Shown: positions 22,745 to 34,047 of the stretch, in pieces
Position numbering within the stretch: position 1 is the first letter of the stretch
How the letters are laid out: every line of letters starts with the position of its first letter
Source of the DNA: Chondrosia reniformis
Lineage: Eukaryota; Porifera; Demospongiae; Chondrillida; Chondrillidae
NCBI GenBank assembly: GCA_947172415.1
Contig: OX359191.1
Coordinates: 2,480,001 to 2,544,000, forward strand
DNA length: 64,000 nt
Reading direction: 5' to 3'
Made by a program: the position numbers and the translations under genes
Notes under the pieces: generated by a model
Databases searched by the model: none
What the model saw: only the letters and a program-made list of their open reading frames with translations
Told to the model about the DNA's origin: nothing

Positions 22745-24525
22745 AAGTTTTCTACCAATTCTACAACATCTACATTATCTACCGAATCTACAACATCTAC
22801 ATTATCTACTAATTCTACAGCATCTACCGAATCTACAACATCTACCGAATCTACAGTATCTATACCAAATCTACAGCATCTACATTATCTACCGAATCTA
22901 CAGTATCTACCAATTCTACAACATCTACCGAATCTACAGAATCTACCAATTCTACAGCATCTACCGAATCTAGAGTATCTACCAAATCTACAGCATCTAC
23001 ATTATCTACCAATTCTACAAATTCTACAACATCTACCGAATCTACAGTATCTACCAAATCTACAGTATCTACCAAATCTACAGTATCTACCAAATCTACA
23101 GTATCTACCAAATCTACAGTATCTACCAAATCTACAGTATCTACCAAATCTACAGTATCTACCAAATCTACAGTATCTACCAAATCTACAGTATCTACCA
23201 ATTCAACAACATCTACATTATCTACCAATTCTACAGCATCTACCGAATCTACCAATTCTACAACATCTACAGTATCTACCAAATCTACAACATCTACCAA
23301 ATCTACAACATCTACAGTATCTACCAATTCTACAACATCTACAGTATCTACCGAATCTACAACATCTACAGTATCTACCAATTCTACAACATCTACATTA
23401 TCTACCGAATCTACAACATCTACATTATCTACTAATTCTACAGCATCTACCGAATCTACAACATCTACCGAATCTACAGTATCTACCAAATCTACAGCAT
23501 CTACATTATCTACCGAATCTACAGTATCTACCAATTCTACAACATCTACCGAATCTACAGAATCTACCAATTCTACAGCATCTACCGAATCTAGAGTATC
23601 TACCAAATCTACAGCATCTACATTATCTACCAATTCTACAACATCTACCGAATCTACAGTATCTACCAAATCTACAGTATCTACCAAATCTACAGTATCT
23701 ACCAAATCTACAGTATCTACCAAATCTACAGTATCTACCAAATCTACAGTATCTACCAAATCTACAGTATCTACCAAATCTACAGTATCTACCAAATCTA
23801 CAGTATCTACCAATTCTACAACATCTACAGTATCTACCAAATCTACAACATCTACAGTATCTACCAATTCTACAACATCTACAGTATCTACCAATTCTAC
23901 AACATCTACAGTATCTACCAATTCTACAACATCTACAGTATCTACCAATTCTACAGCATCTACCGAATCTACAAATTCTACAGTATCTACCAATTCTACA
24001 ACATCTACAGTATCTACCAATTCTACAAATTCTACAGCATCTACCGAATCTACAAATTCTACAACATCTACAACATCTACAGTATCTACCAATTCTACAA
24101 CATCTACAGTATCTACCAATTCTACAACATCTACAGTATCTACCAATTCTACAACATCTACAGTATCTACCAATTCTACAGTATCTACCGAATCTACAAA
24201 ATCTACAGTATCTACCAATTCTACAGCATCTACCGAATCTACAGTATCTACCAATTCTACAACATCTACAACATCTACCAATTCTACAGCATCTACCGAA
24301 TCTACAAAATCTACAGTATCTACCAATTCTACAACATCTACAACATCTACAACATCTACATTATCTACTGAATCTACAGTATCTACATTATCTACCAATT
24401 CTACAGCATCTACCGAATCTACAAAATCTACAGTATCTACCAATTCTACAGCATCTACCGAATCTACAGTATCTACCAAATCTACAACATCTATATAGTA
24501 TCTACCGAATCTACAGCATCCATTA
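22745..24525 (-). repeat. Right minisatellite arm, inverted relative to the left arm
   Basis: The same 9-bp words as in the left arm appear as complements (CTACAGTAT, CTACCGAAT, CTACAGCAT, CTACCAATT, CTACAACAT, CTACATTAT, CTACCAAAT) for about 1.8 kb. A run of about nine CTACCAAATCTACAGTAT dimers occurs twice (about 23040-23200 and 23655-23815) within a larger duplicated block of over 400 bp (about 22780-23200 and 23405-23815). This shows recent segmental duplication in the arm. Long open frames here are artefacts of the 9-bp period. Confidence 0.9.
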
Positions 24526-24640
24526 TCTACATATATCGGCCATTTTTAATAGTATTACGTAAGATGCTAACTTCCTCTCTCTAATGGCTAGTCGAACCCG
24601 GCGTTAACGTAAGGACTTGCCTGAAGTGATCGTTGCAGCG

Positions 24641-24700
24641 ATGGAGTCAAAAAAGGCACGGAAGAAGAATTTACAGCAATGGCGAATGATGTCGAACAGA
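24641..24700 (+). CDS. First exon of a KDZ-element plus-strand gene
   Basis: An ATG opens a 20-codon highly basic exon (MESKKARKKNLQQWRMMSNR) that ends exactly at a strong donor, GTGAGT (24701). It is read towards the exons at 30156 onward, but the phase does not join directly to 30156, so an intermediate exon is missing or the partner is different. The 5.9-kb element has inserted about 40 bp upstream and has likely cut off the promoter, which would lie around 18626-18714. Confidence 0.4.
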
Positions 24701-24701
24701 G

Positions 24702-25209
24702 TGAGTCGAATGCAGATTCATTTCTTGCCCAAATCTGAAGCCTGCAATTCTTAACCAGCAATTATGGAATGATAGATGGTTTACTAATTAATTGGTAGTT
24801 ACTACTTTGTTTTCATCTCAGCACATATAGTAATGTTGCACAATGTATGTGTGTGCGAAATGTATGGTCAAATGGTGAAATTTCGTGATACTTACTAGTT
24901 TCACATATATATAAATGTGTACATGCAAATTCTTCTTTCTATACTTATAGAAATTGTAAATCTATACATGTGTAAATTATATACTGCAGGTAGAGAAATG
25001 GAAACTTAGTCTTGGGTCTAGTATGGACTCAATTATTTGTATCTGAATGAGCCCTCGTGGCCAAATTCAGTTTTGTGGTAAGTACTTGCATGGTCACTAT
25101 AAGAGACATAGTTAATACACTGATGACTGTACGGGGTCTAGCACATTGAAAATCACAGCATTACAATGTTGTAGAATTTCCCAGTGCTACTGATGAGTGT
25201 GGTATTCCC
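24702..25209. other. Putative intron, nothing recognised
   Basis: No exon, repeat or transposon signature could be identified between the basic first exon and the 68-bp array. Confidence 0.35.
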
Positions 25210-25440
25210 AGAAACCCTACACAGGCATAAATACTTAACAATGACTTGGATGTTTTGGCATGCTAAGCACCTCCATGCACGTTTCGCTGTATATAGCCAT
25301 CAGAAGATGCTTAGGGAATGTTTTGGCATGTTAAGCAACTCCAAGCAGAAGGTGCTTAGGGTATGTTTTGGCATTCTAAGCACCTCCATGCACGTTTTGC
25401 TGTATATATAGCCATCAGAAGGTGCTTAGGGTATGTTTTG
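25210..25440. repeat. 68-bp minisatellite, left remnant
   Basis: About three units of the array built on TAAGCACCTCCATGCACG...TATAGCCATCAGAAGGTGCT. The array was split by the Gypsy element and resumes at 28719. Confidence 0.85.
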
Positions 25441-25445
25441 GCATG

Positions 25446-25640
25446 TGTAATGTTCTATGGGTTCAAATAATCAAGCAAACTTCACTAGCTAAGTAAAACA
25501 GTTGAACTTCAATTCTCCATTTTTAATAACAAAAACAATACAATAGCACTTCTATATAAACCACACACACACACGTGTTACAACTGGTTTCCACTAGTTT
25601 AAGCAATCAGTTTATAACGATTAACTAAACATACAGTACA
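25446..25640 (-). repeat. Gypsy 3' LTR
   Basis: A 195-bp repeat with TG...CA ends, about 98% identical to the 5' LTR. It includes a short (CA)n run. It is preceded on the minus strand by the polypurine tract. Confidence 0.93.
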
Positions 25641-25704
25641 CTCCTCTCCTCTAAATCTGAAGAGGACAAAGAAAAGCGTGTACACAAAAACAGAGTGAGT
25701 CTAC

Positions 25705-28498
25705 CTAATAAGTAAGCTTGTCCACAGGCCTACGCTCTCTAAACGGATATCTCCGAACTTCAACAGCAGTGTTCTCATGGCTAGAAGTGTCAGTAACATT
25801 AGTCCTCATTCCATCAACTGGACCTGAAATGCCACTCAATGAGGACGTTGGCTCCTGTGATATCACTGGGCTAGTTGCAACTTCACTCTCACTGGAATCA
25901 TTGCCAACTTGCCTAATCTGGTCCACGTGCTTCCTCCAAACTTGACCAGTATTTAACTTGACCAAGTACGACACAGGACCCCGCTGCTTCACGACCACTC
26001 CAGGAAGCCACTGGGACGGATTTTTGGAATCCTTAATAGTAACCGTAGAACCCAAGGGCAACTCCCGTTCTCTGGCCCGAACGTCATGATGTTTCTTTTG
26101 TTCAGCCTGGCGATCTCTCACACCACTTGCAACATCAGGCATTAACAGACTGAATCTGGTACGTATGTGTCTCCCTAAGAAGAGTTGTGAAGGTGTCTTC
26201 CCAGTAGTGCTATGAGGAGTGGTTCGATAAGTCATTAAGAAGTTGTTCAGATTGTGCTGAGACGACAAACTATTACCCGTCACAGCCCTCATTGCTTGCT
26301 TGAAGGTCTGGACTAGTCTTTCCACAGCACCATTAGAAGCTGGGTGATAAGGTGCCACTCTGATGTGTTTCACCCCATTCTTTTTCATAAAAGTTGCAAA
26401 CTCCTCTGAGACAAACTGAGGTCCATTGTCAGAAACGAGCTGTTCTGGAAGACCGTATGCTGCAAAGAGACGGCGTAAGACATCTATTGTTTTAGTAGCT
26501 GTTGTAGATGACATTTCCACGATCTCAGGCCACTTTGCATGTGCGTCTATCAACAAAAAGAACATCTTGCCCTGAAAGGGTCCCGCAAAATCCACGTTTT
26601 TCCTCTGCCAAGGTTGTGCTGGCCAAAGCCAGTGATGCAATGGCGCCTTCTGAGGTGTATTCTTGACTGATTGACAAGCTACACAACCCCTAGCTGTCTC
26701 CTTAATCTCTTTGTCTAGTGTTGGCCACCAGAAGTATCCCCGTGCTAAAGCCTTCATTCTCACCATACCCACATGTTCACGATGCAGCTCTGCTAGTAAA
26801 TTGGCCTGAAATTTTATTGGTACACTAACTCTGGTACCCCAAAGCAAACACTCCCCTTCCACTGTTAATTCATGTTGACGTGTTAGGTAGGGCTGAAAAA
26901 CCTGTGACAACTTGTCTTTTCCTGGCCACCCTTTCCTAACATTCTGTAAAATTTTGCTCAGTATGACATCCTTCCTGGTTTCATTCTCTATTTGCATTGC
27001 TGTCACTGGGAGGGCATTGATCTGACCAATGTGAAAGCATGCCGCTTCTGTAGCCTCCAAGGTCTCCCCTCCTCCAAGCTCTGTAGTAAGGGGAAGTCTG
27101 GATAAACCATCCGCATTGCAGTGCTGGAAGGTATTCCGGAACTGAATCTGATAATTATAAGTGGAGAGAATTGTAGCCCACCGCTGTATCCTTGATGCTG
27201 CCAATGGAGGTATGCTTTTGGCAGGATGCAAAATGGTCATCAACGGCTTGTGATCCGTTAGCAAGGTGAATTGACGTCCATAGATATACTTATGGAATTT
27301 CTTGACACCAAATACAAGTGCCAAGGCTTCCTTCTCTAACTGTGAATAATTCTTTTCACTGCTGGAAAGTGTCCTTGAAGCAAAGGCTATTGGTTTCTCT
27401 GCACCATTAGGATATTGATGTGAGATGACAGCACCGATACCATAAGCGGATGCATCTGCTGCTAGTTTCAAGGGCAACTTGGAATCGTAGTGTGCTAAGA
27501 CCTGTGTTGAAGTCAGAGCAGTTTTGGCCTGTTGAAATGCTTGATCACAATCATTTGACCACACCCATTTGATGCCATTTTTTAGCAAGTGGTTCAGAGG
27601 ATGAATGAGAGTGGCCAAATTGGGCAGGAATCGACCATAGTATAGTTCAACAGACCCAAGAAGGACCTCAGCTCAGTCACATTCTTGGGGACTGGAGCTT
27701 CTGTAATGGCTTTTAGTTTCTCTGATGTGGCATGAAGGCCATCAGCATCTATCCGGTGACCTAAGTAGTCCACAGAATTGACCATAAAAGCGCATTTCTC
27801 CTCCTTCACCCGAAAACCATATGACTGCAAGCGGTCCAGAACCTTGGCTAGGTTGCTCAGATGTTCTGAATCTGAGGTACCGGTCACTAGGACATCATCC
27901 ACATAGCAAACTACCCTAGGTAACCCCTGCAACACCATGTCCATAGTACGTTGGAAAATGGCAGGTGCTGAGGCCACTCCAAATGGAAGACGGTTGTAGC
28001 GGTATAGGCCCATATGCGTGTTGATGGTGATCAACTCCCTTGCTGCTTCATCCAAGGGTATCTGTTGATATGCCTGCAACAGATCCAACTTGGAGAACTT
28101 TTTTCCACCAGCCAAAGTTGCAAATATCTCTTCTGGAGTGGGCAATGGGTGTTGATCCACTTGCAAGCAGTAACCTTGTAGTCCCCACAAATGCGCAGTC
28201 TTCCATCCTTCTTTGGTACTGGCACTATAGGGGCTGCCCACTCGCTATGATCCACCTTCTCTAAGATACCTTCTTTTGCTAGTCTGGTAATTTCCTGACC
28301 TACAGCATCTTTGATAGCAAAGGGCACACTTCTTGGGCGGAAGAACTTGGGCTGTGCACCTTCCTTGAGTGTAAGAGAAGCCTTCAGGTTGCGCACCACA
28401 ATTCCATTAGCCCTGATAAAAATTTGAAGTCTCTCCAAATAACTAGAGATAGAGTCAACTTCAGGCTGAAACTCTTGCATACTGCCAATAGTCGCCAT
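25705..28498 (-). pseudogene. Gypsy gag-pol remnant: short gag start fused to RT, RNase H, integrase
   Basis: From ATG 28498 the frame gives a gag-type start (EFQPEVDSISSYLERLQIFI) and then jumps directly into the start of RT (LKASLTLKEGAQPKFFRPRS). Further domains follow: RT (SKLDLLQAYQQIPLD, then VVCYVDDVLVTG), RNase H (LAADASAYGIGAVISHQYP, then TDHKPLMTILHP), an HHCC zinc finger (ELHREHVG, CVACQSVK), and a DDE integrase (VDFAGPFQGKMFFLLIDAHA, then SDNGPQFVSEEF). Frameshifts near 28165 and near 27640 break the polyprotein. The protease and most of gag are absent. It could move only with proteins from another copy. The last frame (27618-25705, 637 codons) is still fully open. Confidence 0.9.
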
Positions 28499-28518
28499 CC
28501 CACCCCCGTCGCCAACTT

Positions 28519-28713
28519 TGTAATGTTCTATGGGTTCAAATAATCGAGCAAACTTCACTAGCTAAGTAAAACAGTTGAACTTCAATTCTCCATTTTTAAT
28601 AACAAAAACAATACAATAGCACTTCTATATAAACCACACACACACACGTGTTACAACTGCTTTCCACTAGTTTAAGCAATCAGTTTATAACAATTAACTA
28701 AGCATACAGTACA
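28519..28713 (-). repeat. Gypsy 5' LTR
   Basis: A 195-bp repeat matching the 3' LTR. The gag start codon lies only about 20 bp inside its inner border. Confidence 0.93.
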
Positions 28714-28718
28714 GCATG

Positions 28719-30125
28719 CTTAACACCTCCATTTACGTTTTGCTGTATATAGCCATCAGAAGGTGCTTAGGGTGTGTTTTGGCATTCTAAGCACCTCCAT
28801 GCACGTTTTGCTGTATATAGCCATCAGAAGGTGCTTAGGGTATGTTTAGGCATTCTAAGCACCTCCATGCACGTTTTGCTGTATATAACCATTAGAAGGT
28901 GCTTCCATGCACGTTTTGCTGTATATAACCATCAGTAGGTGCTTGGGGTATGTTTTGGCATTCTAAGCATCTCCATGCACGTTTTGCTGTATATAACCAT
29001 CAGAAGGTGCTTACGGTATGTTTTGGCATTCTAAGCACCTCCATGCACGTTTTGCTGTATATAACCATCAGAAGGTGCTTACGGTAGGTTTTGGCATGCT
29101 TAGCACCTCCATGCATGTTTTGCTGTATATAGCCATCAGAAAGTGCTTAGGGTATATATGTTTTGGCATTCTAAGCACCTCCATGCACGTTTTACTGTAT
29201 ATAGCCATCGGAAGGTGCTTAGGGTATGTTTTGGCATCCTAAGCACCTCCATGCACGTTTTGCTGTATATAACCATCGGAAGGTGCTTAGGGTATGTTTT
29301 GGCATGCTAAGCACCTCAATGCACGTTTTGCTATATATAGCCATCAGAAGGTGCTTAGGGTATGTTTTGGCATTCTAAGCACCTCCATGCACGTTTTGCT
29401 GTATATAACCATCAGAAGGTGCTTACAGTATGTTTAGGCATTCTAAGCACCTCCATGCACGTTTTGCTGTATATAACCATCAGAAGGAGCTTAGGGTATG
29501 TTTTGGCATTCTAAGCACCTCCATGCACGTTTTGCTGTATATAACCATCAGAAGGTGCTTGGGGTCTGTTTTGGCATTCTAAGCCCCTCCATGCACGTTT
29601 TGCTGTATATAACCATCAGAAAGTGCTTGCGGCATGTTTCGGCATGCTAAGCACCTCCATGCACGTTTTGCTGTATATAACCATCAGAAGGTGCTTACAG
29701 TATGTTTAGGCATTCTAAGCACCTCCATGCATGTTTTGCTGTATATAACCATCAGAAGGAGCTTAGGGTATGTTTTGGCATTCTAAGCACCTCCATGCAC
29801 GTTTTGCTGTATATAACCATCAGAAGGTGCTTGGGGTCTGTTTTGGCATTCTAAGCCCCTCCATGCACGTTTTGCTGTATATAACCATCAGAAGGTGCTT
29901 GCGGCATGTTTCGGCATGCTAAGCACCTCCATGCACGTTTTGCTGTATATAACCATCAGAAGGTGCTTGCGGCATGTTTTGGCATCCTAAGCACCTCCAT
30001 GCACATTTTGCTGTATATAAAATCAGAAGGTGCTTGCGGTATGTTTTGGCATTCTAAGCACCTTATGCCAAAATATACCCTAAGCACGTTTTGCTGTAAA
30101 TAGCCATCAGAAGGTGCTTAGGGTA
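28719..30125. repeat. 68-bp minisatellite, main array
   Basis: About twenty imperfect units of about 68 bp (shorter variants occur) contain TTCTAAGCACCTCCATGCAC, TGCTGTATATAACCATCAG and AAGGTGCTTAGGGTATGTTT. The AAGGTGCTTA and TAAGCACCT parts form an inverted pair that repeats the terminal motif of the enclosing element. It ends just before the exon at 30156, so it lies in an intron of the plus-strand gene. Confidence 0.92.
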
Positions 30126-30155
30126 TATTTTGGCATTTGGCATTTGTTTTTTTAG

Positions 30156-30752
30156 AATCAAATCATATGAAGGCATTTATGGAGGAGAAATCTATTATTA
30201 GTTTATTCAAGAAGTATGCCAATAGTCGCTCTCTGAAGATTGGACACAGAACTTCCCAAGGTATATGCTCATGTATATACATACTCCATAGCGGGCACAT
30301 ATATACAAAACCATTGTCACATGTATATGTTGCAATTACAGCACACACATTTAACAGAAAGGGGAGAGAAAAGAAGTTTCACCTCCCCAGCAATAGGTGT
30401 GACTTAAGGAAGCTCGTATCAGAATATGTTAATCCTTATAGTAAGCTTGCATGAATATATTATATTGCATGTACATTAACAAGCTTATACATTCATTCAA
30501 AGGAATAAAGGAAAGAGAAACTTTTGGCAAGTGGGGAATAAACCAGTATGGTGGCCTCCAACTGTTGATTTTTATTCACCAAATGGAACAAGAGGTATTA
30601 TAGAATATATAGTTTAACTATAATATAAATGACATATATTGCATAACATTGAAATATCCATCCTAGGAAAAGTAAGACCAACTTATGATAGTCTAGTTGC
30701 TGTAGCTGAATGTATGATTGCGGCAAATCCACAAGACTTCACATTTGATTGA
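30156..30752 (+). CDS. Unidentified spliced protein in the KDZ element
   Basis: Exons are supported at 30156-30260 (after TTTTTTTAG), 30342-30440, about 30491-30594 (acceptor unclear) and 30667-30752 (stop TGA). The product contains FMEEKSIISLFKKYANSRSL, HLPSNRCDLRKLVSEYV, KPVWWPPTVDFYSPNGTR and DSLVAVAECMIAANPQDF. The frame stays consistent over exons 1, 2 and 4, with exon 3 fitting if its acceptor is about 30490. I do not recognise the family; the WWPPTVDF segment would be the best search handle. It is upstream of, and on the same strand as, the OTU gene. Confidence 0.45.
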
Positions 30753-31919
30753 ACATCCAGGGGAAGTCAACAGGATGTAATGGAGGTTAACATGCACTTT
30801 ATAGCTTCATAGCTTCTGGTGTAACTTTTGCTCTTGTAATTGTGTCAACTGTAAAATGTAAAAATGCTATCAACCAAAGGAATTAACTCATGGATGTGTA
30901 GCACATTATTTGTCTGGGACAAAACTGAGAGTTAATTATTATGTATTGACATAATATAGGTCCAGGATTTTTCAGAATTGTTATCTAATGAAACAGCTTT
31001 AGACCAAATCAGAGAAGTACATGAAGAGATTTACAGCATCAACTGATTCATTTAAAGGTATATGTAATTAAACTTTTAATTATATATAGGTAGTATCAAG
31101 TGTTAGCAGTAAGTGTGATGAAGACAGGTCAGCTTCTCCACTTTGTTTGAAGAGGTATATAATTTTTGAATATTGCACGTATATGTTATATTGTATGCAT
31201 ATATGTAACCATCATCATTACGGCCTGAGGAAACCAATATGGAAATTTCTAACATCATAAATGAGGTATATACTCTATATAATACAGTCATGCACCTGTA
31301 TAGGTATAAACTGTTTGTATATAGGTTCCACTCAATGCCACTCTTTCAGCTGACATAGAAAGAAATAGACCACAACATTATGGAATGATAAAGGTATAGA
31401 TATTTTTTGTTATATCTTTATAATATAGGATATGTTTTTAATTCCATGTAAAAATACTTTTTATATGTAATGCCATGTATACAAAGGAAGGTCCATTGAA
31501 AAAGATGGCACAATTGTCTACACAAAGAAAAGGCACTGAGTATAAGGTATATAATGTGCATTGGTCACCTGCATGTAGCTATCAAAATATGAAATATATA
31601 GTACGTACCTCATTCAATATTAACAGAAGGAACTACGAGAAATATCAAAGTTATCAAACAGTAAGGATTTACTGAAGACATGTCTGAAAATATGGAGTAA
31701 CCTGGAGAAAGACACACCTTCTAATAAAAACCAAGTGGTTGACTTCAGGACATCCACTAACCTTGTAAAGGAAGAGAGGTGTGGTTGAAATCTGTTCTGG
31801 AATACAATAATAGGATTTTTGTATTACATCATTATGTATTATTGATTTGTATCTATTTTGTATTACATTCAAAAAAATATATTTTAAACTAGCTTAATTC
31901 ATAATTAAATTTTATGTAG
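30753..31919 (+). other. Interval with several possible small exons
   Basis: Three short stretches look exonic. At about 30962-31047, after a TATAG acceptor, the frame reads VQDFSELLSNETALDQIREV and soon stops. At 31326-31396 it reads VPLNATLSADIERNRPQHYG. At about 31490-31545 it reads LKKMAQLSTQRKGTEYK. They are small, rich in polar residues and bordered by GT/AG, but I cannot chain them or name a family. One may be the 5' part of the OTU gene. Confidence 0.3.
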
Positions 31920-33321
31920 AATCAGTGCCCTACATCAGGTGCCTGAGGCCATGTGGGCAGCACAATGCACAGGTGATGGGAACTGCCTGTTTAATGCAGT
32001 TTCAATTAGCATGGAAGGGAATGAAACACTAACAACCATGCTCCGTTTGGCTACAACAACATGGGCAGTTATACATTGTGATCTCTACGTGGACATGGTA
32101 TAAACTCACCATTTTCATTTATGCAGCTTATATTGATTTCCAATCTCTAACATTTTTATATAGTATTGTCAATCCATATCTGATATTAATGATGCTCGTG
32201 CCCTCCTGTACACAACATCCTCAATGAAGGCATGGAAAAATAAGCCAGAAAGCAGTAGTGCCAAAGACATCATTTCCTATTGCTTAAAGGAGGAAATCCT
32301 TAAAACAGCCAGGATTGGGGAATGGAGTGGTATGCAATACTGAAATATTCAACTCACTCTAAATGATGTCACTATACAGGTAATACTTCTATAGGATTAC
32401 TGCAGGTACTGTTTGTTGCTGGCATGCTCCAGAGACAAATCCAATTGTACTGTGAGCTGGAGCATGCTACAGGATATGACATACTAGTCCCACCATGTTC
32501 CTGTTGCAAAGCCATGTCAACACCTCTGCACTTGATGATGGTACAAAGTGGTGATGCTAGGAAGCATGACCTACCACCAAACCACTTTGTACCACTATTA
32601 CCAAACAAAGGTAAATATATTAACAGGATAATACAGTCTAATACCACTGTATACATTATCTGTAAGTAGATGTTAAAGCCCCTTAAAAGTGCTGCACACT
32701 TCCAGGCCTATCAAAACGGTTCTGTGCTATGAAACCATTCAATATGTGTAATATTGGGCAATTGGTGGGTGAAACATTGCAGGTGGATTGGGTGCAGTGC
32801 TGCACATGCAACAGCTACTATCACTGCCTTTGTGTTGGTTTGCCGAAGCATTTGATAAAAGCTGGTTTTTCCTGCTGTTCTGCAGAAAACACCCTACAGG
32901 ATACACCGTAAGTAACAGTCTAATGCCATGCATGACATGCACTATGTACCATATGCCTGGCATGAATGTTTCACACTTCCCTGAACTGAATGTAGGCTTA
33001 TTTATTACCCACATCGACGGGCCAAACCAGAAACTCTCCTTAATGTTTACAGCCTATATACAACACATTACATAAGTGAAGAAATCATTGATTTTTATGC
33101 TCAGTAAGTTCTAGATGTGGTATTTCAAATTTTGTTATTTGACTAATTGGATTACCATTTATTTGAATAGACTAATGTCCGAAAGTGGTACAGTGGGGTT
33201 TAAGTACTTAACCCACCTAGCCTGGCAGAGAATAGCTGCTGACAGGGAGCATGGGAAAATGGTTGCCAGCATTCATAAAATTTTGCTAAACCTAGCTCAG
33301 AAGCTACTTCCGAATGTGTGA
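31920..33321 (+). CDS. OTU-family cysteine protease with PHD-like finger
   Basis: The exons are 31920-32097, 32164-32329, 32380-32610, 32706-32907 and a last piece at 33171-33321; the first upstream exon is not identified. The first exon contains QCTGDGNCLFNAVSISMEGN, the OTU catalytic Asp/Cys motif (DGNCLF). The third ends with PPNHFVPLLPN, which supplies the catalytic His (NHFVPL) at the expected end of the domain. The fourth exon adds DWVQCCTCNSYYHCLCVGLP and a CC pair, a PHD-like zinc finger. The last exon reads KYLTHLAWQRIAADREHGKM. OTU enzymes remove ubiquitin; the finger suggests chromatin or DNA association. How 32907 joins 33171 is not certain. As cargo of a transposon it may protect the transposase from degradation, which is inference. 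Confidence 0.7.
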
Positions 33322-33700
33322 CAGGATATATCTTTCCACTCTGCATAAGGTTAGGTGTAAAAGGCTGCACAGTATGTATACAGGAATAATGTGCTGCACA
33401 AGCAGGATTATTATATCTATTACATGCCAGTGCATTTTATTATGTATAGCCAGCATTGGATTTTAGCAAGTGTCATGAAGGAGGATAATAGGTAATGAAA
33501 CCTTAACTTCATATGCAGTATTATGCCCATTCAGTTTACTCTTTAGCCTTACCTACCTTGATTCACTCACTGGGACCAAGTTTCAATCAACTGAAACCAC
33601 ACAATGTATAAAAAGGTATTACACTTGCAGGACTATAGACATTAACATATGTGACTTCCACTGTATCATGATTACAAAATAGGTTCTTACAACATGACCC
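33322..33700. other. Spacer between OTU and cysteine-protease-like exons
   Basis: No clear exon or repeat is visible. Confidence 0.35.
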
Positions 33701-33703
33701 ACA

Positions 33704-33996
33704 TTGGAAAACGGATCTCAAAAAATGAAGGTGGTCAAACCTTTGGTACCCAAACAGCAGAACTATCATGACTGTTGGGCCTTTGCTATGTATTTCTTTA
33801 GATGTTTATTTCGGGTGAGTTACTTTATCTCCATGTACATATATTGTATACATACATACATATATACATATTACAGGATAATCCTAAAAATACACAAGAA
33901 GTGGTCAAGTCTGTCAACACAGGCGGAATAAAGTTAGACTTCATAGGCCCAATTATCAGGAAGGAAGCACTTTTTAATATTTACTCAAAGTTATAA
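33704..33996 (+). CDS. Cysteine-protease-like exon pair (CWAFA motif)
   Basis: Two exons (about 33704-33814 with donor GTGAGT, and 33876-33996 after TTACAG) join in phase 0 to a stop. The first holds PLVPKQQNYHDCWAFAMYFF, where Q-x5-C-W-A-F resembles the oxyanion Gln and nucleophile Cys of papain-type enzymes. The Q.N..DC pattern also recalls Ulp1/C48 proteases. The second reads DNPKNTQEVVKSVNTGGIKL. No His motif is visible, so this may be a remnant or the end of a longer protein. It faces the end of the KDZ gene (34048) tail to tail, about 50 bp apart. Confidence 0.4.
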
Positions 33997-34047
33997 ACAT
34001 TTATCTAGCACTTTCTTGTTTCTAAAAAATGAATAACTTTAGATGTT

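Larger units (their letters stand above)
18724..24592. mobile_element. 5.9-kb transposon with inverted minisatellite arms and perfect 9-bp TSD
   Basis: The identical 9-mer CGAACCCGG occurs at 18715-18723 and 24593-24601, immediately outside the termini. The terminal inverted repeats begin ACAAGTCATTAGAGAG (left) and ACTAGCCATTAGAGAG (right complement) and continue for about 60 bp with few mismatches to ...ATGGCCGATATAT. Inside, both arms become long 9-bp-word minisatellites in opposite orientation. A core of about 2.4 kb (20310-22745) carries a PHD-finger exon, a plus-strand ORF and a 30-bp coding repeat. No transposase is recognised. The 9-bp duplication points to the Mutator-like superfamily. 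It sits about 40 bp upstream of the start codon at 24641. Confidence 0.8.
25446..28713 (-). mobile_element. Ty3/Gypsy LTR retrotransposon, internally deleted
   Basis: Two 195-bp LTRs (25446-25640 and 28519-28713) read TGTACTGTATG...CATTACA on the minus strand and differ at about four sites. The 5-bp duplication GCATG flanks at 25441-25445 and 28714-28718. A purine-rich tract (AGAGGAGAGGAG) directly abuts the 3' LTR. At 3.27 kb the unit is shorter than a full Gypsy element because most of gag and the protease are missing. The insertion went into the 68-bp minisatellite. Confidence 0.93.

Noticed and set aside
22703-24562. Open frames of over 500 codons in the right arm
   Set aside because: Same periodicity artefact as in the left arm.
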